The notes beneath the pieces are model-generated. The model ran no database searches, was not told where the DNA came from, and worked only from the letters and a program-made list of their open reading frames with translations. Both the position numbers and the translations under genes were made by a program. A stretch of DNA of 64,000 nucleotides from Marinifilum flexuosum (lineage in GTDB: Bacteria > Bacteroidota > Bacteroidia > Bacteroidales > Marinifilaceae): assembly GCF_003610555.1 (NCBI RefSeq), contig NZ_RAPQ01000010.1, positions 124,001 through 188,000 on the forward strand, written 5' to 3'. Shown in pieces: positions 44,110 through 52,963 of the stretch; positions within the stretch are counted from its first letter, which is position 1; each line of letters opens with the position of its first letter.

Positions 44110-44685
44110 CTATAATATTGTTTTTAGCTCTCCGTGTAAAATTGTTTCCAATTGCGAATACAATTTTTTTCGCGCACGATGCAGCTTTACTTTCACGTTT
44201 GACTGGCTTAATCCGGTAACTTCACAAACTTCTTCTACCGAATTTTCTTCCAGATAAAATAGAGTTAATAATGTCCTGTCTTCAGCATTCATTTGTTGCA
44301 AAGCCTTCGTTAGGTACTTTTTCCTTTCATCTGAACGAAGTTCTTGCAATGCCGATTGAGTCGATTTAATATTTACAGATGCTGAATAATCTTCATCAAT
44401 CGAGCTTACATCAAGCTTTTTTTTTCTCAATCTAGATATTGCTGTATTGTAGATGATTCTATACACCCAAGTTGAAAATTTGGCATCTCCTTTATAGGTA
44501 TCCAGTGCTTGATAAGCCTTCAAGAAAGCATCTTGAGCAACCTCTTCGGCATCTTCTCTACTTCCCATTAACTGCAAAGCCACATTAAAAGCCATTTTCT
44601 TGTATTTATCAACAAGAACAGCATATGCACCAGGATCACCTTCCTTTATTTTCGCAATATAATAGCTATCTCTTTTCAATGCCAT
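44110..44685 (-). CDS. ECF-type RNA polymerase sigma factor
   Basis: 191 residues: sigma region 2 about 20-90 (AYAVLVDKYKKMAFNVALQLMG, EDAEEVAQDAFLKAYQAL, FSTWVYRIIYNTAISRLRKKK) and region 4 about 130-185 (LTLFYLEENSVEEVCEVTGLSQSNVKVKLHRARKKL). No other domain. It directs transcription of a small stress regulon. A matching ECF promoter lies upstream (44803-44828), consistent with autoregulation, and an identical one faces the DUF6249 gene. Next gene is a likely membrane anti-sigma factor. Confidence 0.95.
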   Translation of the reverse strand: MALKRDSYYIAKIKEGDPGAYAVLVDKYKKMAFNVALQLMGSREDAEEVAQDAFLKAYQALDTYKGDAKFSTWVYRIIYNTAISRLRKKKLDVSSIDEDYSASVNIKSTQSALQELRSDERKKYLTKALQQMNAEDRTLLTLFYLEENSVEEVCEVTGLSQSNVKVKLHRARKKLYSQLETILHGELKTIL

Positions 44686-44802
44686 ATTAAATCAAACTTT
44701 CAACTCTCAACAAAATCTCATCAATTAAAAAGACAGTTCTTTGTCGAAAAATGTTGCTTCAAAATCAAAATTTAAACTTTTTATTGAATCATCTGTAACT
44801 TA

Positions 44803-44828
44803 GACGCACAAGTATTCGGTTCGGTTAC
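44803..44828 (-). promoter_or_regulatory. ECF-type promoter of the sigma factor gene
   Basis: On the minus strand GTAACC (44828-44823), exactly 15 nt, then GCGTCTAA starting at 44807. This fits the general ECF form (-35 with AAC, -10 with CGTC) and matches the plus-strand element at 44941 in sequence and spacing. Confidence 0.7.
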
Positions 44829-44940
44829 AGACTAAAGAAAATAAGTTCAACATTTCTTTTTTCACACTCAACACATGCAAGTTAAGCTAATGATTTTCAT
44901 CTAAATAATTTATCACGTTAAAACTTTCTTAAAATATTTT

Positions 44941-44970
44941 GTAACCGATTTAAAAAAGGTGGCGTCATAA
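44941..44970 (+). promoter_or_regulatory. ECF-type promoter of the DUF6249 gene
   Basis: GTAACC (44941-44946), 15 nt, then GCGTCATAA (44962-44970), about 80 bp before the start codon at 45050. Same motif and spacing as the sigma gene's own promoter. Confidence 0.7.
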
Positions 44971-45049
44971 AGTTGAAAGCAAAAATCAATAAGCGATTTT
45001 AGTTTATAAATAATGAATTAATTTAAAGTTTAACCTTAAATCACATAAT

Positions 45050-45385
45050 ATGGATATCACAGGTGTAGTAGCAATAATTTCAGTATTTGGATGTGTTCCA
45101 CTAATCATTTTTTTAGTACACAGACATAAAGAAAGAAAAGCATTAATCGAAAAAGGAATGGATATTAGTTTATTGCAAGGAGAAAAAAAGTGTAGCACAC
45201 TTGAAAGTTTAAAGTATGGAATTTTATTGATTGGATTGGCAGCAGGAATCCTTGTTGGTAACATTCTTGATGCCTACACAAGATTAAACGAAGAAGTTTC
45301 TTACTTTTCAATGATCTTCTTATTTGGTGGATTGGCTCTGTTAATTTTTTACAGCATAGCTAAAAAACAACAAGAAACTGAATAG
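45050..45385 (+). CDS. DUF6249-family small membrane protein
   Basis: 111 residues, three hydrophobic helices (about 4-23, 56-76, 87-104) and a short cytoplasmic loop with HRHKERKALIEKGMDISLL, the signature of DUF6249 proteins. They are often met beside ECF sigma genes in Bacteroidota. It is divergent from the sigma gene and has a matching ECF promoter, so it is probably a member of that sigma's regulon. Function unknown. Confidence 0.8.
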   Translation: MDITGVVAIISVFGCVPLIIFLVHRHKERKALIEKGMDISLLQGEKKCSTLESLKYGILLIGLAAGILVGNILDAYTRLNEEVSYFSMIFLFGGLALLIFYSIAKKQQETE

Positions 45386-45411
45386 TTTGAAATAATTTAC
45401 CCCAAACAAAA

Positions 45412-45441
45412 AAATGCGCCTCAATTCGAAGCGCATTTTTT
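45412..45441. terminator. Bidirectional intrinsic terminator
   Basis: AAATGCGC and GCGCATTT pair around an 11-nt loop with A-rich and T8 flanks, between convergent DUF6249 and M64 peptidase genes. Confidence 0.88.
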
Positions 45442-45489
45442 TTATATGTTTTTACACAAACTAGAATCTTGTCTTTCGTAATTCTAAAA

Positions 45490-46773
45490 TTATTTCCCAA
45501 TATGGAATAGAATCACTTTTTCGGCTGCTCTTTCACAAACAGGACAAAAGTGCTTCTCATTGTTCGATTTCATTTTACAATCTTGAACTGGCGAATAAAT
45601 TCCCTTAGACATATAGCCTCCTCCTTCATACACTCCCAATGTTTTTTCATATTCAGGTGTTCGTGGTGTTGGTACTGGTGTTGACTCATCCAACATATCT
45701 TTCCATTTCGAGTTAAAATCAACCATAGTTGTGATGTTTGGTTCCCATGGCTCAACCTCCAGGTTGTAAAAGCCATCGTAAGCAACCTTTGAGTTGTAAT
45801 ACTCATCTCCCAAGCCAACAAATCCATGTCCAAATTCATGGCTTGATACTTCATAGCTTAACTGGTGATCTGCCGAGCAACTTGAATAATAATTGTAGAA
45901 GCCACCTCCTCCATAACGATCGGTATTAATCAACACAAAAATTTGATCGTAAGGTACATTTGCACTAATATCATGTAGTACTTTAATATCAAAAGTTGTT
46001 AAGTATCGAGGTACATCGAAGGTATAAAATGTAGTATTTACCGCTGTATTCTTATAAATATTCTCTCCCGGAACATCAGTTCCTGATTCTTCCGATGCAG
46101 ATTCCAAGGCATAAATATTGAAGTTTTCTGCATACTTATCAAAGGGAGGAACATCCAATAGGTAACCTGCAACTCTTTTTACATCAGCCCTAAATTTTTC
46201 CATTTCTTCAAGTGTATACCCTTCAGCAATAAAAGCGATATCCACACTTTTATCAGGACTTCCCTTCCCCATAAGCTTTGTATAAGGAACTACCATTGGC
46301 TTTTCTCTGCCAATAAAATAATTCTTAGGATCAATGGTATACTCCCAAATTTGCTCCATGCTTCCATCCCATTTTCTTGACTCCAACACAAAACGAGCAG
46401 CATTTTTAGGATATGGCATCACATTCACCTGGTAAAATGCTTTTTTTAATTCCTTTGCTTCTTCCGTAGTTTGCCATTCCTGGAAAAGAGAATTAAAGCC
46501 TTTAGAATAAATCAATTCTCCTGATTCAGCATCATACAATTTGAATCTAAACGTTCCATATCCAAACTTGTCTATCAAATTTACGGTACTTCCTCCCCAA
46601 TGAGGTTCCTCTTTTAACTCCTTTAAAAATACGGTTTGAGAATTTGCATCACCTCCCATCAAATAATCAATTCGAAGGGTTTTATTTTCGAAGTATTTTT
46701 CAAATTTATTTTGTGCATTGCAAAAAGTACTTAATGCAATAAACATCAGAACTAGTAATGGTTTTAGGTTCAT
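45490..46773 (-). CDS. M64-family secreted zinc metallopeptidase
   Basis: 427 residues with a signal peptide (FIALSTFCNAQ). The first ~150 residues form a beta-sandwich of the M64 N-terminal type; the protease domain starts near VDIAFIAEGYT and has the zinc site HEFGHGFVGLGDEY with H312, E313 and H316, where a second part (GLGDEY) supplies the remaining ligand region. A C-terminal CKMKSNNEKHFCPVCERA cluster of cysteines matches the family's end. Full length. IgA-protease-like names in this family reflect one pathogen enzyme; here general extracellular protein digestion is more likely. Confidence 0.92.
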   Translation of the reverse strand: MNLKPLLVLMFIALSTFCNAQNKFEKYFENKTLRIDYLMGGDANSQTVFLKELKEEPHWGGSTVNLIDKFGYGTFRFKLYDAESGELIYSKGFNSLFQEWQTTEEAKELKKAFYQVNVMPYPKNAARFVLESRKWDGSMEQIWEYTIDPKNYFIGREKPMVVPYTKLMGKGSPDKSVDIAFIAEGYTLEEMEKFRADVKRVAGYLLDVPPFDKYAENFNIYALESASEESGTDVPGENIYKNTAVNTTFYTFDVPRYLTTFDIKVLHDISANVPYDQIFVLINTDRYGGGGFYNYYSSCSADHQLSYEVSSHEFGHGFVGLGDEYYNSKVAYDGFYNLEVEPWEPNITTMVDFNSKWKDMLDESTPVPTPRTPEYEKTLGVYEGGGYMSKGIYSPVQDCKMKSNNEKHFCPVCERAAEKVILFHIGK

Positions 46774-46934
46774 TTTACGATTGTTTAAGTTGAAGTGATA
46801 AAAATACGAATAATTAACAGATGGGTATAAGTCACCAATTACAAGATTTTTAATAATAAAAGATTCACATTTTTCTTTTCCTCATCGAAATAGATATCTT
46901 AGATTTTTAATTCACACACAAATTTAATTCGACC

Positions 46935-48173
46935 ATGAAAGAACTATTAGGCGTTCAATTAAAGAACTGGCTAATCAACGAAGGCATTTCAGAATATTGG
47001 GCTGTTCTACTACAATCAGTCATTGCAGCAGTTGTTGTAATTCTTATAGCTTGGTTATCTGATTATATTGCAAAAAAAATCTTAATTGCATTTATAACCA
47101 GAGTTGTAAGAAAAACCAAAACACATTGGGACGATATCTTACTAGAACGCAAAGTTTTTAATAAGATCTCACATTTTGCACCGGCAATAATTATCTATTC
47201 AAGTGCAAGTTTAATTGATCATCAATTATGGAGCAATATCATTGAAAATGGAGCATATGTTTATATGGTTGTTCTTGCAATTATGCTTCTTGATACTTTC
47301 CTAAATGCCAGTAACGATATTTACAATACAATGCCGGTTAGTAAAACACGACCGATTAAAGGATACATACAAATTGTAAAAATCTTCTTTTATGCATTGG
47401 GAATTATTGCAATAATCGCTGTTTTATTCGATAGAAATCCGTTAACAATTATTGCCGGAATGGGAGCATTTGCGGCTGTTATCCTGTTGATTTTTAAAGA
47501 TACGATCTTAGGTTTCGTAGCTTCCATTCAACTATCGGCCAATAAAATGGTGAATATTGGCGATTGGATTACGATGCCTTCTAAAGGAGCCGATGGAACT
47601 GTAATTGATATCAGCTTAAATACGGTAAAAGTTCAAAACTGGGATAAAACAATCAGTACAATTCCAACATATGCCTTGGTTTCCGAATCATTTAACAACT
47701 GGAAAGGAATGGAAGAATCGGGAGGTAGAAGAATTAAAAGGCATTTAAATATCGATGTTAAATCCATTCACTTTCTTTCTGAAGATGACATCAATAAATT
47801 TGAACAAATCAATTTGATTCAGGATTATATGAAAGAAAAGAAAGAAGAAATTCAATCATCTAATCCCGAAGGGGAGATTCCTGTAAACCAAAGAAGACTC
47901 ACAAATGTTGGAACATTCCGGAAATATATTGAAGCATATCTTCAAAATCACCCTAAGATTCATAAGGATATGACTTTCCTTGTGCGTCAGTTGCAGCCGT
48001 CTGAAAAGGGTCTACCAATTGAGATATATGTATTTTCAAATGATCAAGCCTGGGCAAACTATGAAGCCATTCAGGCAGATATTTTCGATCATATTTTTGC
48101 GATTGTACCTGAATTCAATTTAAAAGTCTTCCAGAATCCTACTGGTGATGATTTTCAAAAATTAATGAACTAA
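46935..48173 (+). CDS. Mechanosensitive channel, MscS family (YbdG/YnaI-like)
   Basis: 412 residues. Five N-terminal hydrophobic helices precede the pore helix and the MscS beta domain (TIIAGMGAFAAVILLIFKDTILGFVASIQL, then VNIGDWITMPSKGADGTVIDISLNTVKVQNWD). A large C-terminal region to residue 412 (ending DDFQKLMN) is longer than in small MscS and like YbdG. Opens under membrane tension to release solutes. Followed after 6 bp by the PQ-loop gene, so the next two genes may share its transcript. Confidence 0.93.
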   Translation: MKELLGVQLKNWLINEGISEYWAVLLQSVIAAVVVILIAWLSDYIAKKILIAFITRVVRKTKTHWDDILLERKVFNKISHFAPAIIIYSSASLIDHQLWSNIIENGAYVYMVVLAIMLLDTFLNASNDIYNTMPVSKTRPIKGYIQIVKIFFYALGIIAIIAVLFDRNPLTIIAGMGAFAAVILLIFKDTILGFVASIQLSANKMVNIGDWITMPSKGADGTVIDISLNTVKVQNWDKTISTIPTYALVSESFNNWKGMEESGGRRIKRHLNIDVKSIHFLSEDDINKFEQINLIQDYMKEKKEEIQSSNPEGEIPVNQRRLTNVGTFRKYIEAYLQNHPKIHKDMTFLVRQLQPSEKGLPIEIYVFSNDQAWANYEAIQADIFDHIFAIVPEFNLKVFQNPTGDDFQKLMN

Positions 48174-48179
48174 TTATAA

Positions 48180-48473
48180 ATGAAGAGTATCTTAAAAAAG
48201 CTCGATTTTTTCGAGTCCTTGGGCTGGTTTGGCAATATCATCCTCAGCATTGGAGTGATTCCACAAGTTGTTCAAACTTGGAAAACACATGATGTTGATA
48301 GTTTTAACTGGCCCTTTTTGCTGATGTGGGCTTTTGGCGTGCTGTTTACTTTTATCTATATTGTAAACGGTGATTTAAAAGCTGATAAAAGACAATATCC
48401 ACTTTGGTTAAACTATATGGTTAACATTGTGGCAACTTTTTATCTTTGCTATGCCAAACTGATTTATTCTTAA
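48180..48473 (+). CDS. SemiSWEET-type PQ-loop sugar transporter
   Basis: 97 residues with three membrane helices, the minimal SWEET half. The first helix carries the PQ motif (GVIPQVVQTWKTHDVDSFNWPF) and the second MWAFGVLFTFIYIVNG. SemiSWEETs work as dimers and allow passive flux of small sugars. It sits 6 bp after the MscS gene. Confidence 0.85.
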   Translation: MKSILKKLDFFESLGWFGNIILSIGVIPQVVQTWKTHDVDSFNWPFLLMWAFGVLFTFIYIVNGDLKADKRQYPLWLNYMVNIVATFYLCYAKLIYS

Positions 48474-48487
48474 AACCCCAAATTGAT

Positions 48488-49042
48488 ATGAAGAAATTAT
48501 TTACCCTTTTACTTATACTTAGCTGTTTTGGCTCATTTGCACAAACAAAAGTAGGCGGAGTTGAATTGCCATCGGAAATAATGGTAAAAGAAACAAAATT
48601 GAACTTGCAAGGAGCTGGCACCAGAGTTAAACTTTGGATGGATATGTATGCAATGGGATTGTATTTGGAAAATAAAACCAGTGATGCATCGCAAATCATT
48701 AATACTAACAAAAGCATGGGCATTCGTCTTGAAATTATTTCGGGTTTAATTACTGCTGAAAAAATGGAGAAAGCCACAAGAGATGGTTTTAAAAATTCAA
48801 CCCAAAACAATATTAAACCAATTGAATCCAGAATAAATGATTTCCTCTCAGTCTTTTTAAGCGGTGTTGAGAAGAAAGATATTTTTGAGTTTGTTTACAA
48901 TCCTACTGAAGGAAGCTTGATATACAAAAATGGAGAACTTAAAAAGGTAATTGATGGATTGGATTTTAAAAAAGCACTTTTTGGCATTTGGCTTTGTAAT
49001 AAACCTGCTGATAAAAACTTAAAAGAAGATCTGCTTAAATAG
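48488..49042 (+). CDS. Chalcone isomerase-like secreted protein
   Basis: The ATG at 48488 starts MKKLFTLLLILSCFGSFAQ, a clear signal peptide; upstream in-frame ATG at 48446 would lie inside the preceding gene. The 184-residue product carries VGGVELPSEIMV, LNLQGAGTRVKLWMDMYAMGLYL and LFGIWLCNKPAD, typical of the bacterial chalcone-isomerase-like family. Such proteins bind lipids or fatty acids and the enzyme activity of plants is not expected. Located 14 bp after the PQ-loop gene; followed by a strong terminator. Confidence 0.88.
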   Translation: MKKLFTLLLILSCFGSFAQTKVGGVELPSEIMVKETKLNLQGAGTRVKLWMDMYAMGLYLENKTSDASQIINTNKSMGIRLEIISGLITAEKMEKATRDGFKNSTQNNIKPIESRINDFLSVFLSGVEKKDIFEFVYNPTEGSLIYKNGELKKVIDGLDFKKALFGIWLCNKPADKNLKEDLLK

Positions 49043-49060
49043 AATCAGAAAAGAATAGTA

Positions 49061-49092
49061 AAGGAGTGATTTTTAGATCACTCCTTTTTTTA
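49061..49092 (+). terminator. Intrinsic terminator of the MscS/SemiSWEET/chalcone-isomerase-like unit
   Basis: AAGGAGTGAT-6 nt-ATCACTCCTT perfect stem, then T5. Confidence 0.94.
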
Positions 49093-49156
49093 TTGTATCA
49101 AATTTGAAATTGCTTTCTAAATAAAAGTTTAGCAGATGCAGTTCAAAAAAAAACTT

Positions 49157-49164
49157 TATCTTAG
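49157..49164 (+). promoter_or_regulatory. Possible -7 element (TATCTTAG) before the KAS III-like gene
   Basis: TATCTTAG followed by CACCC is close to TAnnTTTG. A second candidate, TATTTTGCACCC at about 49249, lies nearer the start codon; either places the start at 49300 rather than the in-frame 49240. Confidence 0.35.
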
Positions 49165-49299
49165 CACCCACACCAAACTTATTATCCCTAGGGATAAATA
49201 CTTTTATAACAAATCTTTCGGACTTTAGGAATCTGTTTCTTGAGAAGATATTTTGCACCCTTAATTTTGTGTGCATTTTGTGAAACAAAAACAATAACA

Positions 49300-50385
49300 A
49301 TGAGTACCAATAGATTTTCTAAAATTGTAGGTTCTGGTAGTTATCTGCCAAGTATCGAAATTAAAAATTCACACTTTTTGAACCATGATTTTTTTGAACC
49401 GAACGGACAAAAAATTGAAACTCCAAACGAGGAAATAATTGAAAAATTCCGTGAAATTACCGGAATTGAGGAAAGAAAATATGCTACGAATGAGCAGCAA
49501 GCATCGGATTTGGCTTATTTGGCTGCAAAAGATGCACTAGACTCTTCGAAAATCGATAAAGAAAGTATTGATTATATTCTGGTTGCGCACAACTATGGTG
49601 ATATAAAACCAAATTCAACTTTAACAAGTCAACTTCCATGTTTGGCTGCGAAAGTGAAAAACCTTCTGCAAATTGAAAACCCAAAATGTATTGCTTACGA
49701 TATTCTATTTGGATGTCCAGGTTGGGTTCAGTTAATGATTCAAGCCAACTATTACATTAAATCGGGAGATGCCAACAGAGTATTGGTTATTGGTGCAGAA
49801 ACTCTATCACGTGTTTGTGATCCACATGACAGAGATAGTATGATTTATTCCGATGGAGCCGGCGCCACTATTTTGGAAGCTTGTGAATCGGAAGAAGAAA
49901 CTGGAATTCTATCTCATGCAATGAGAACCGACACCAAAGATCAGGCATATTTTTTAAGAACAGATATTTCGGACAATGCTGATTTTGAAGGAAACAGCAA
50001 CAGCCATTTCATTAAAATGTACGGTCGTAAAATTTACGAATACGCAATTACCAACGTACCTGGAGTTGTAAAGGAAAGTATCGATAAAGCAGGTTTGGAT
50101 ATCAAAGACATTAAGAAAATCCTGATACACCAGGCAAACGAAAAAATGGACGAAGCCATTGGAAAAAGACTATTTAGGCTGTACAAAGAAAGAGAAGTAC
50201 CTGAAGATATCATGCCAATTATTCTTCAAAAAATGGGCAACAATTCTGTAGCTACCGTTCCTGTTCTTTACGATCAAATTGCAAAAGGAACTCTAAATGG
50301 TCACAGTTTAAATCCTGGCGACTATGTTATTTTTGCATCTGTTGGTGCGGGAATGAACATTAACTCTTTTGTATATAAAGTGTAA
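49300..50385 (+). CDS. 3-oxoacyl-ACP synthase III-like thiolase-fold enzyme
   Basis: ATG at 49300 (MSTNRFSKIVGSGSYLP) gives 361 residues and a normal KAS III start; an upstream ATG at 49240 lies in the promoter region. Catalytic triad is visible: C139 (LFGCPGW), H277 (ILIHQANEK) and N314 (GNNSVATVP). The family starts fatty-acid synthesis or makes related beta-ketoacyl products from acyl-CoA and malonyl-ACP. The sequence around the nucleophile (FGCPGW) is of the Bacteroidota branch distinct from housekeeping FabH, so the primer could be unusual. Monocistronic. Confidence 0.88.
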   Translation: MSTNRFSKIVGSGSYLPSIEIKNSHFLNHDFFEPNGQKIETPNEEIIEKFREITGIEERKYATNEQQASDLAYLAAKDALDSSKIDKESIDYILVAHNYGDIKPNSTLTSQLPCLAAKVKNLLQIENPKCIAYDILFGCPGWVQLMIQANYYIKSGDANRVLVIGAETLSRVCDPHDRDSMIYSDGAGATILEACESEEETGILSHAMRTDTKDQAYFLRTDISDNADFEGNSNSHFIKMYGRKIYEYAITNVPGVVKESIDKAGLDIKDIKKILIHQANEKMDEAIGKRLFRLYKEREVPEDIMPIILQKMGNNSVATVPVLYDQIAKGTLNGHSLNPGDYVIFASVGAGMNINSFVYKV

Positions 50386-50760
50386 ATAGAACTTGAAATG
50401 TTAAAATTTTAATCTTTTTAATAAAGATTTATCCAAATGTGTTGGATTCAAAAATAATTTTTCTAAATTAGCAGGGCTGAATCTGATAGAGGCTAGAAAA
50501 TAAAAGGGATTGAGGAGAATAAGATATTATCAGATTTGATTTTGGAATTGCATTCTAACCCTAAAATTACTATACAATATTACCCGAATTAACACTTGTT
50601 GGTTCGGGTAATTTTTTGCTCTTTTTTAAATTGTGATTTAAAATGCATAAACATATAATTAATCAATTTAAGGTTTAAATGCCGAGAAAGAATCCAAATT
50701 AGATTTGCAAAATGGATTCCCTAAAAAAATCCTTTATCTTTCGGTTCTAAGCCTAATCAA
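50386..50760. other. Intergenic region with terminator and promoter of the reductase-like gene
   Basis: About 375 bp. Its one strong feature is the terminator at 50579-50618. TATCTTTC at 50735-50742 is a plausible -7 element for the next gene. No gene or repeat otherwise seen. Confidence 0.5.
50579..50618 (+). terminator. Intrinsic terminator
   Basis: ATTACCCGAA and TTCGGGTAAT form a perfect 10-bp stem with a 14-nt loop followed by T5, although about 190 bp from the KAS III-like stop. Confidence 0.85.
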
Positions 50761-52125
50761 ATGAACCAAATTTCACTTCTTACCTGCCTGATTTTTTCAA
50801 TTATTCTGTTGGCAGGTTTACTGTACGCATCCATTGTTTTTTATCAGGAAAAAGAAAAAAGGGCTGGTTTCAGAGCCATTTTACTTGCTTTACTCCTACC
50901 TCCTATTTACCTGATAACATGGTATTACAACTGGGAAATTGTAGCTCTCATTCTTACAGCCGATCTTTTGATTACCGGAATCCTGTTTCTTATTCCTTTC
51001 GGCAATAAGAAAAACATTACCGATGATTTTCCACAAGCACAGATTGACGAAAGAGATATCATGTTTTCACGAAACGAATTAAAAGAAAACACAGATAGGT
51101 TCAATGAATATTATTCCAAAAACCCAGACAAATTAAAACTGGATAATGAGTTTAGAAAAGAACCCGGATTAACTGCTGATAAATCCATTTTCTTTAATGA
51201 ATTGGCATACAAAGCTGCCAATGCCAGCTTTTTTACGGTAGATCAATTTCATCAAGCTGTAGATGGTAATATCAATCCAAAAAAATCAGATATTTCAAAA
51301 GACGAATTAAGTAATTTTATAAAGGATTGGAGCAAAAAGCTTGGAGTTTTAAATGTAGGAATTGCTGAATTGAAAGATTATCATTTCTATTCGCATAAAG
51401 GTAGAGGTGAAGAATATGGTGATCCTATCGAGAGTTATCATTCACATGCCATTGCCTTTACTGTTGAAATGAGTCAGGAAATGGTGGCCGCAGCACCACA
51501 ATCCTCCATTGTAATGGAATCGGCACAACAGTATTTAGAAGCTGGACGAATTGCTGTTCAATTGGCACAATTCTTAAGAAGCATGGGATTTTCAGCCAGA
51601 GCTCATATCGATGGGAATTACCAAATTGTTTGCCCTTTGGTTGCTCGCGACGCAGGTTTAGGAGAAATTGGAAGAATGGGATTACTAATGACTCCAAAAG
51701 AAGGTCCGCGAGTTAGATTGGGAGTGGTTACCACAGAATTTGAATTGAATACTGACAAAAGAACCAAGGAAAATTCGATGCTTGATTTCTGCTTACAATG
51801 TAAAAAATGTGCCGAGGTTTGTCCAAGCAAATCCATATCGTTCGACGATCCAAAACTTGTGAATGGAATTAAAAGATGGCAGATCAATTCTGAATCTTGC
51901 TTTACCTATTGGTGCAAAGCTGGTACCGATTGTGGTCGTTGTATGGCCTGTTGTCCATACTCGCATCCCAATAATTTACTGCACAACTTTATTCGTTTTG
52001 GAATTAAAAATTCTGCTCTATTCAGAATCTTGGCTGTTCATTTGGATGATTTCTTTTATGGAAGGAAACCAAAATCGGCAGATCTTCCGAACTGGATTCC
52101 TAACAGCAAAAAGGCGCAGAAATAA
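50761..52125 (+). CDS. Membrane-anchored reductive dehalogenase-like corrinoid/iron-sulfur protein
   Basis: 454 residues. Two or three N-terminal hydrophobic segments (about 5-27, 38-57, 60-80) are followed by a domain of the reductive-dehalogenase/QueG type: YGDPIESYHSHAIAFTVEMS, ESAQQYLEAGRIAVQLAQFL and ARDAGLGEIGRMGLLMT, where family members bind cobalamin. Two [4Fe-4S] motifs follow: CLQCKKCAEVCP (C344, C347, C350, C354) and a second set C385/C391/C394/C397 in CKAGTDCGRCMACC. It lacks a Tat signal, so the catalytic part probably faces the cytoplasm behind its membrane segments. Reduction of a halogenated or other compound is possible, but activity is not shown. Confidence 0.78.
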   Translation: MNQISLLTCLIFSIILLAGLLYASIVFYQEKEKRAGFRAILLALLLPPIYLITWYYNWEIVALILTADLLITGILFLIPFGNKKNITDDFPQAQIDERDIMFSRNELKENTDRFNEYYSKNPDKLKLDNEFRKEPGLTADKSIFFNELAYKAANASFFTVDQFHQAVDGNINPKKSDISKDELSNFIKDWSKKLGVLNVGIAELKDYHFYSHKGRGEEYGDPIESYHSHAIAFTVEMSQEMVAAAPQSSIVMESAQQYLEAGRIAVQLAQFLRSMGFSARAHIDGNYQIVCPLVARDAGLGEIGRMGLLMTPKEGPRVRLGVVTTEFELNTDKRTKENSMLDFCLQCKKCAEVCPSKSISFDDPKLVNGIKRWQINSESCFTYWCKAGTDCGRCMACCPYSHPNNLLHNFIRFGIKNSALFRILAVHLDDFFYGRKPKSADLPNWIPNSKKAQK

Positions 52126-52170
52126 ATTTCCTGATTAGAAACGTATTATTTCATATTTGTCCATAAAAAA

Positions 52171-52195
52171 AACGCAGAAAGCTTCTTTCTGCGTT
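52171..52195. terminator. Bidirectional intrinsic terminator
   Basis: AACGCAGAAAG-ctt-CTTTCTGCGTT perfect 11-bp stem with A-rich left flank, between the reductase-like gene and rlmB. Confidence 0.88.
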
Positions 52196-52218
52196 GCAAT
52201 ATTTTTAGTCTTTACAGA

Positions 52219-52959
52219 TTATTTTCTCTGTCGAACAGCTTCGTATACCATTAAGGATGCAGCTACCGAAACATTCAGCGATTCAATCTGACCCAAGATT
52301 GGTACTTTTACCTTTTCATCAGCCAAGCGAAGCAATGCCTCATCAATACCAGTATCCTCCGATCCCATAATAATAGCCGTTGCCAAAGTTAAGTCTGCAT
52401 CGGTATAATAACTTTCAGCCTTCTCGGTTGAAGCTACAATTCGAATTCCTTCCTTTTTAAGATTTCGCACTAGAGTTTTTAGATTCTGTACACGACAAAC
52501 CGGAATTTGATACAATGCTCCGGCTGAAGTTTTAATTGAATCAGGTGTAATTTTAGCCGAATTCTTAAATGGGATAATTATCGCATCAACCCCAGCACAC
52601 TCTGCAGAACGAGCAATGGCACCAAAGTTTCTAACATCGGTAATCTGGTCCAAGATTAAGATTAAAGGAGTTCTACCTTCAGCCATAATTTGTGGCACAA
52701 CATCTTCAACATCCTGGTAAGCAATAGGTACAATTAAGGTAACAACACCTTGGTTGTTTTTCTGGTTAAGTGAATTGATTTTTTCAGCAGGAACAAATTG
52801 ATATTCGATTGATTCATCACGAATTAAATCGAATAGATCTTGGTACAAACGACCAGTTAATCCTTTACGAATTAATACTTTTTCAATTTCTTTACCACTT
52901 TTAATCGCTTCCATTGTTGCTCTAATACCGAACAACATTTCCTGTTTCTGTTTAGCCAT
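52219..52959 (-). CDS. rlmB: 23S rRNA (guanosine-2251-2'-O)-methyltransferase RlmB (TrmH family)
   Basis: 246 residues: N-terminal RNA-binding domain (LFGIRATMEAIKSGKEIEKVLI) and SPOUT knot with LDQITDVRNFGAIARSAECAGVDA (motif 1), IIMGSEDTGI (motif 2) and PILGQIESLNVSVAASLMVYEA (motif 3), all characteristic of the RlmB branch. Methylates the ribose of G2251. It is 4 bp downstream of the DUF418 gene, suggesting one transcript. Confidence 0.93.
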   Translation of the reverse strand: MAKQKQEMLFGIRATMEAIKSGKEIEKVLIRKGLTGRLYQDLFDLIRDESIEYQFVPAEKINSLNQKNNQGVVTLIVPIAYQDVEDVVPQIMAEGRTPLILILDQITDVRNFGAIARSAECAGVDAIIIPFKNSAKITPDSIKTSAGALYQIPVCRVQNLKTLVRNLKKEGIRIVASTEKAESYYTDADLTLATAIIMGSEDTGIDEALLRLADEKVKVPILGQIESLNVSVAASLMVYEAVRQRK

Positions 52960-52963
52960 CTAT

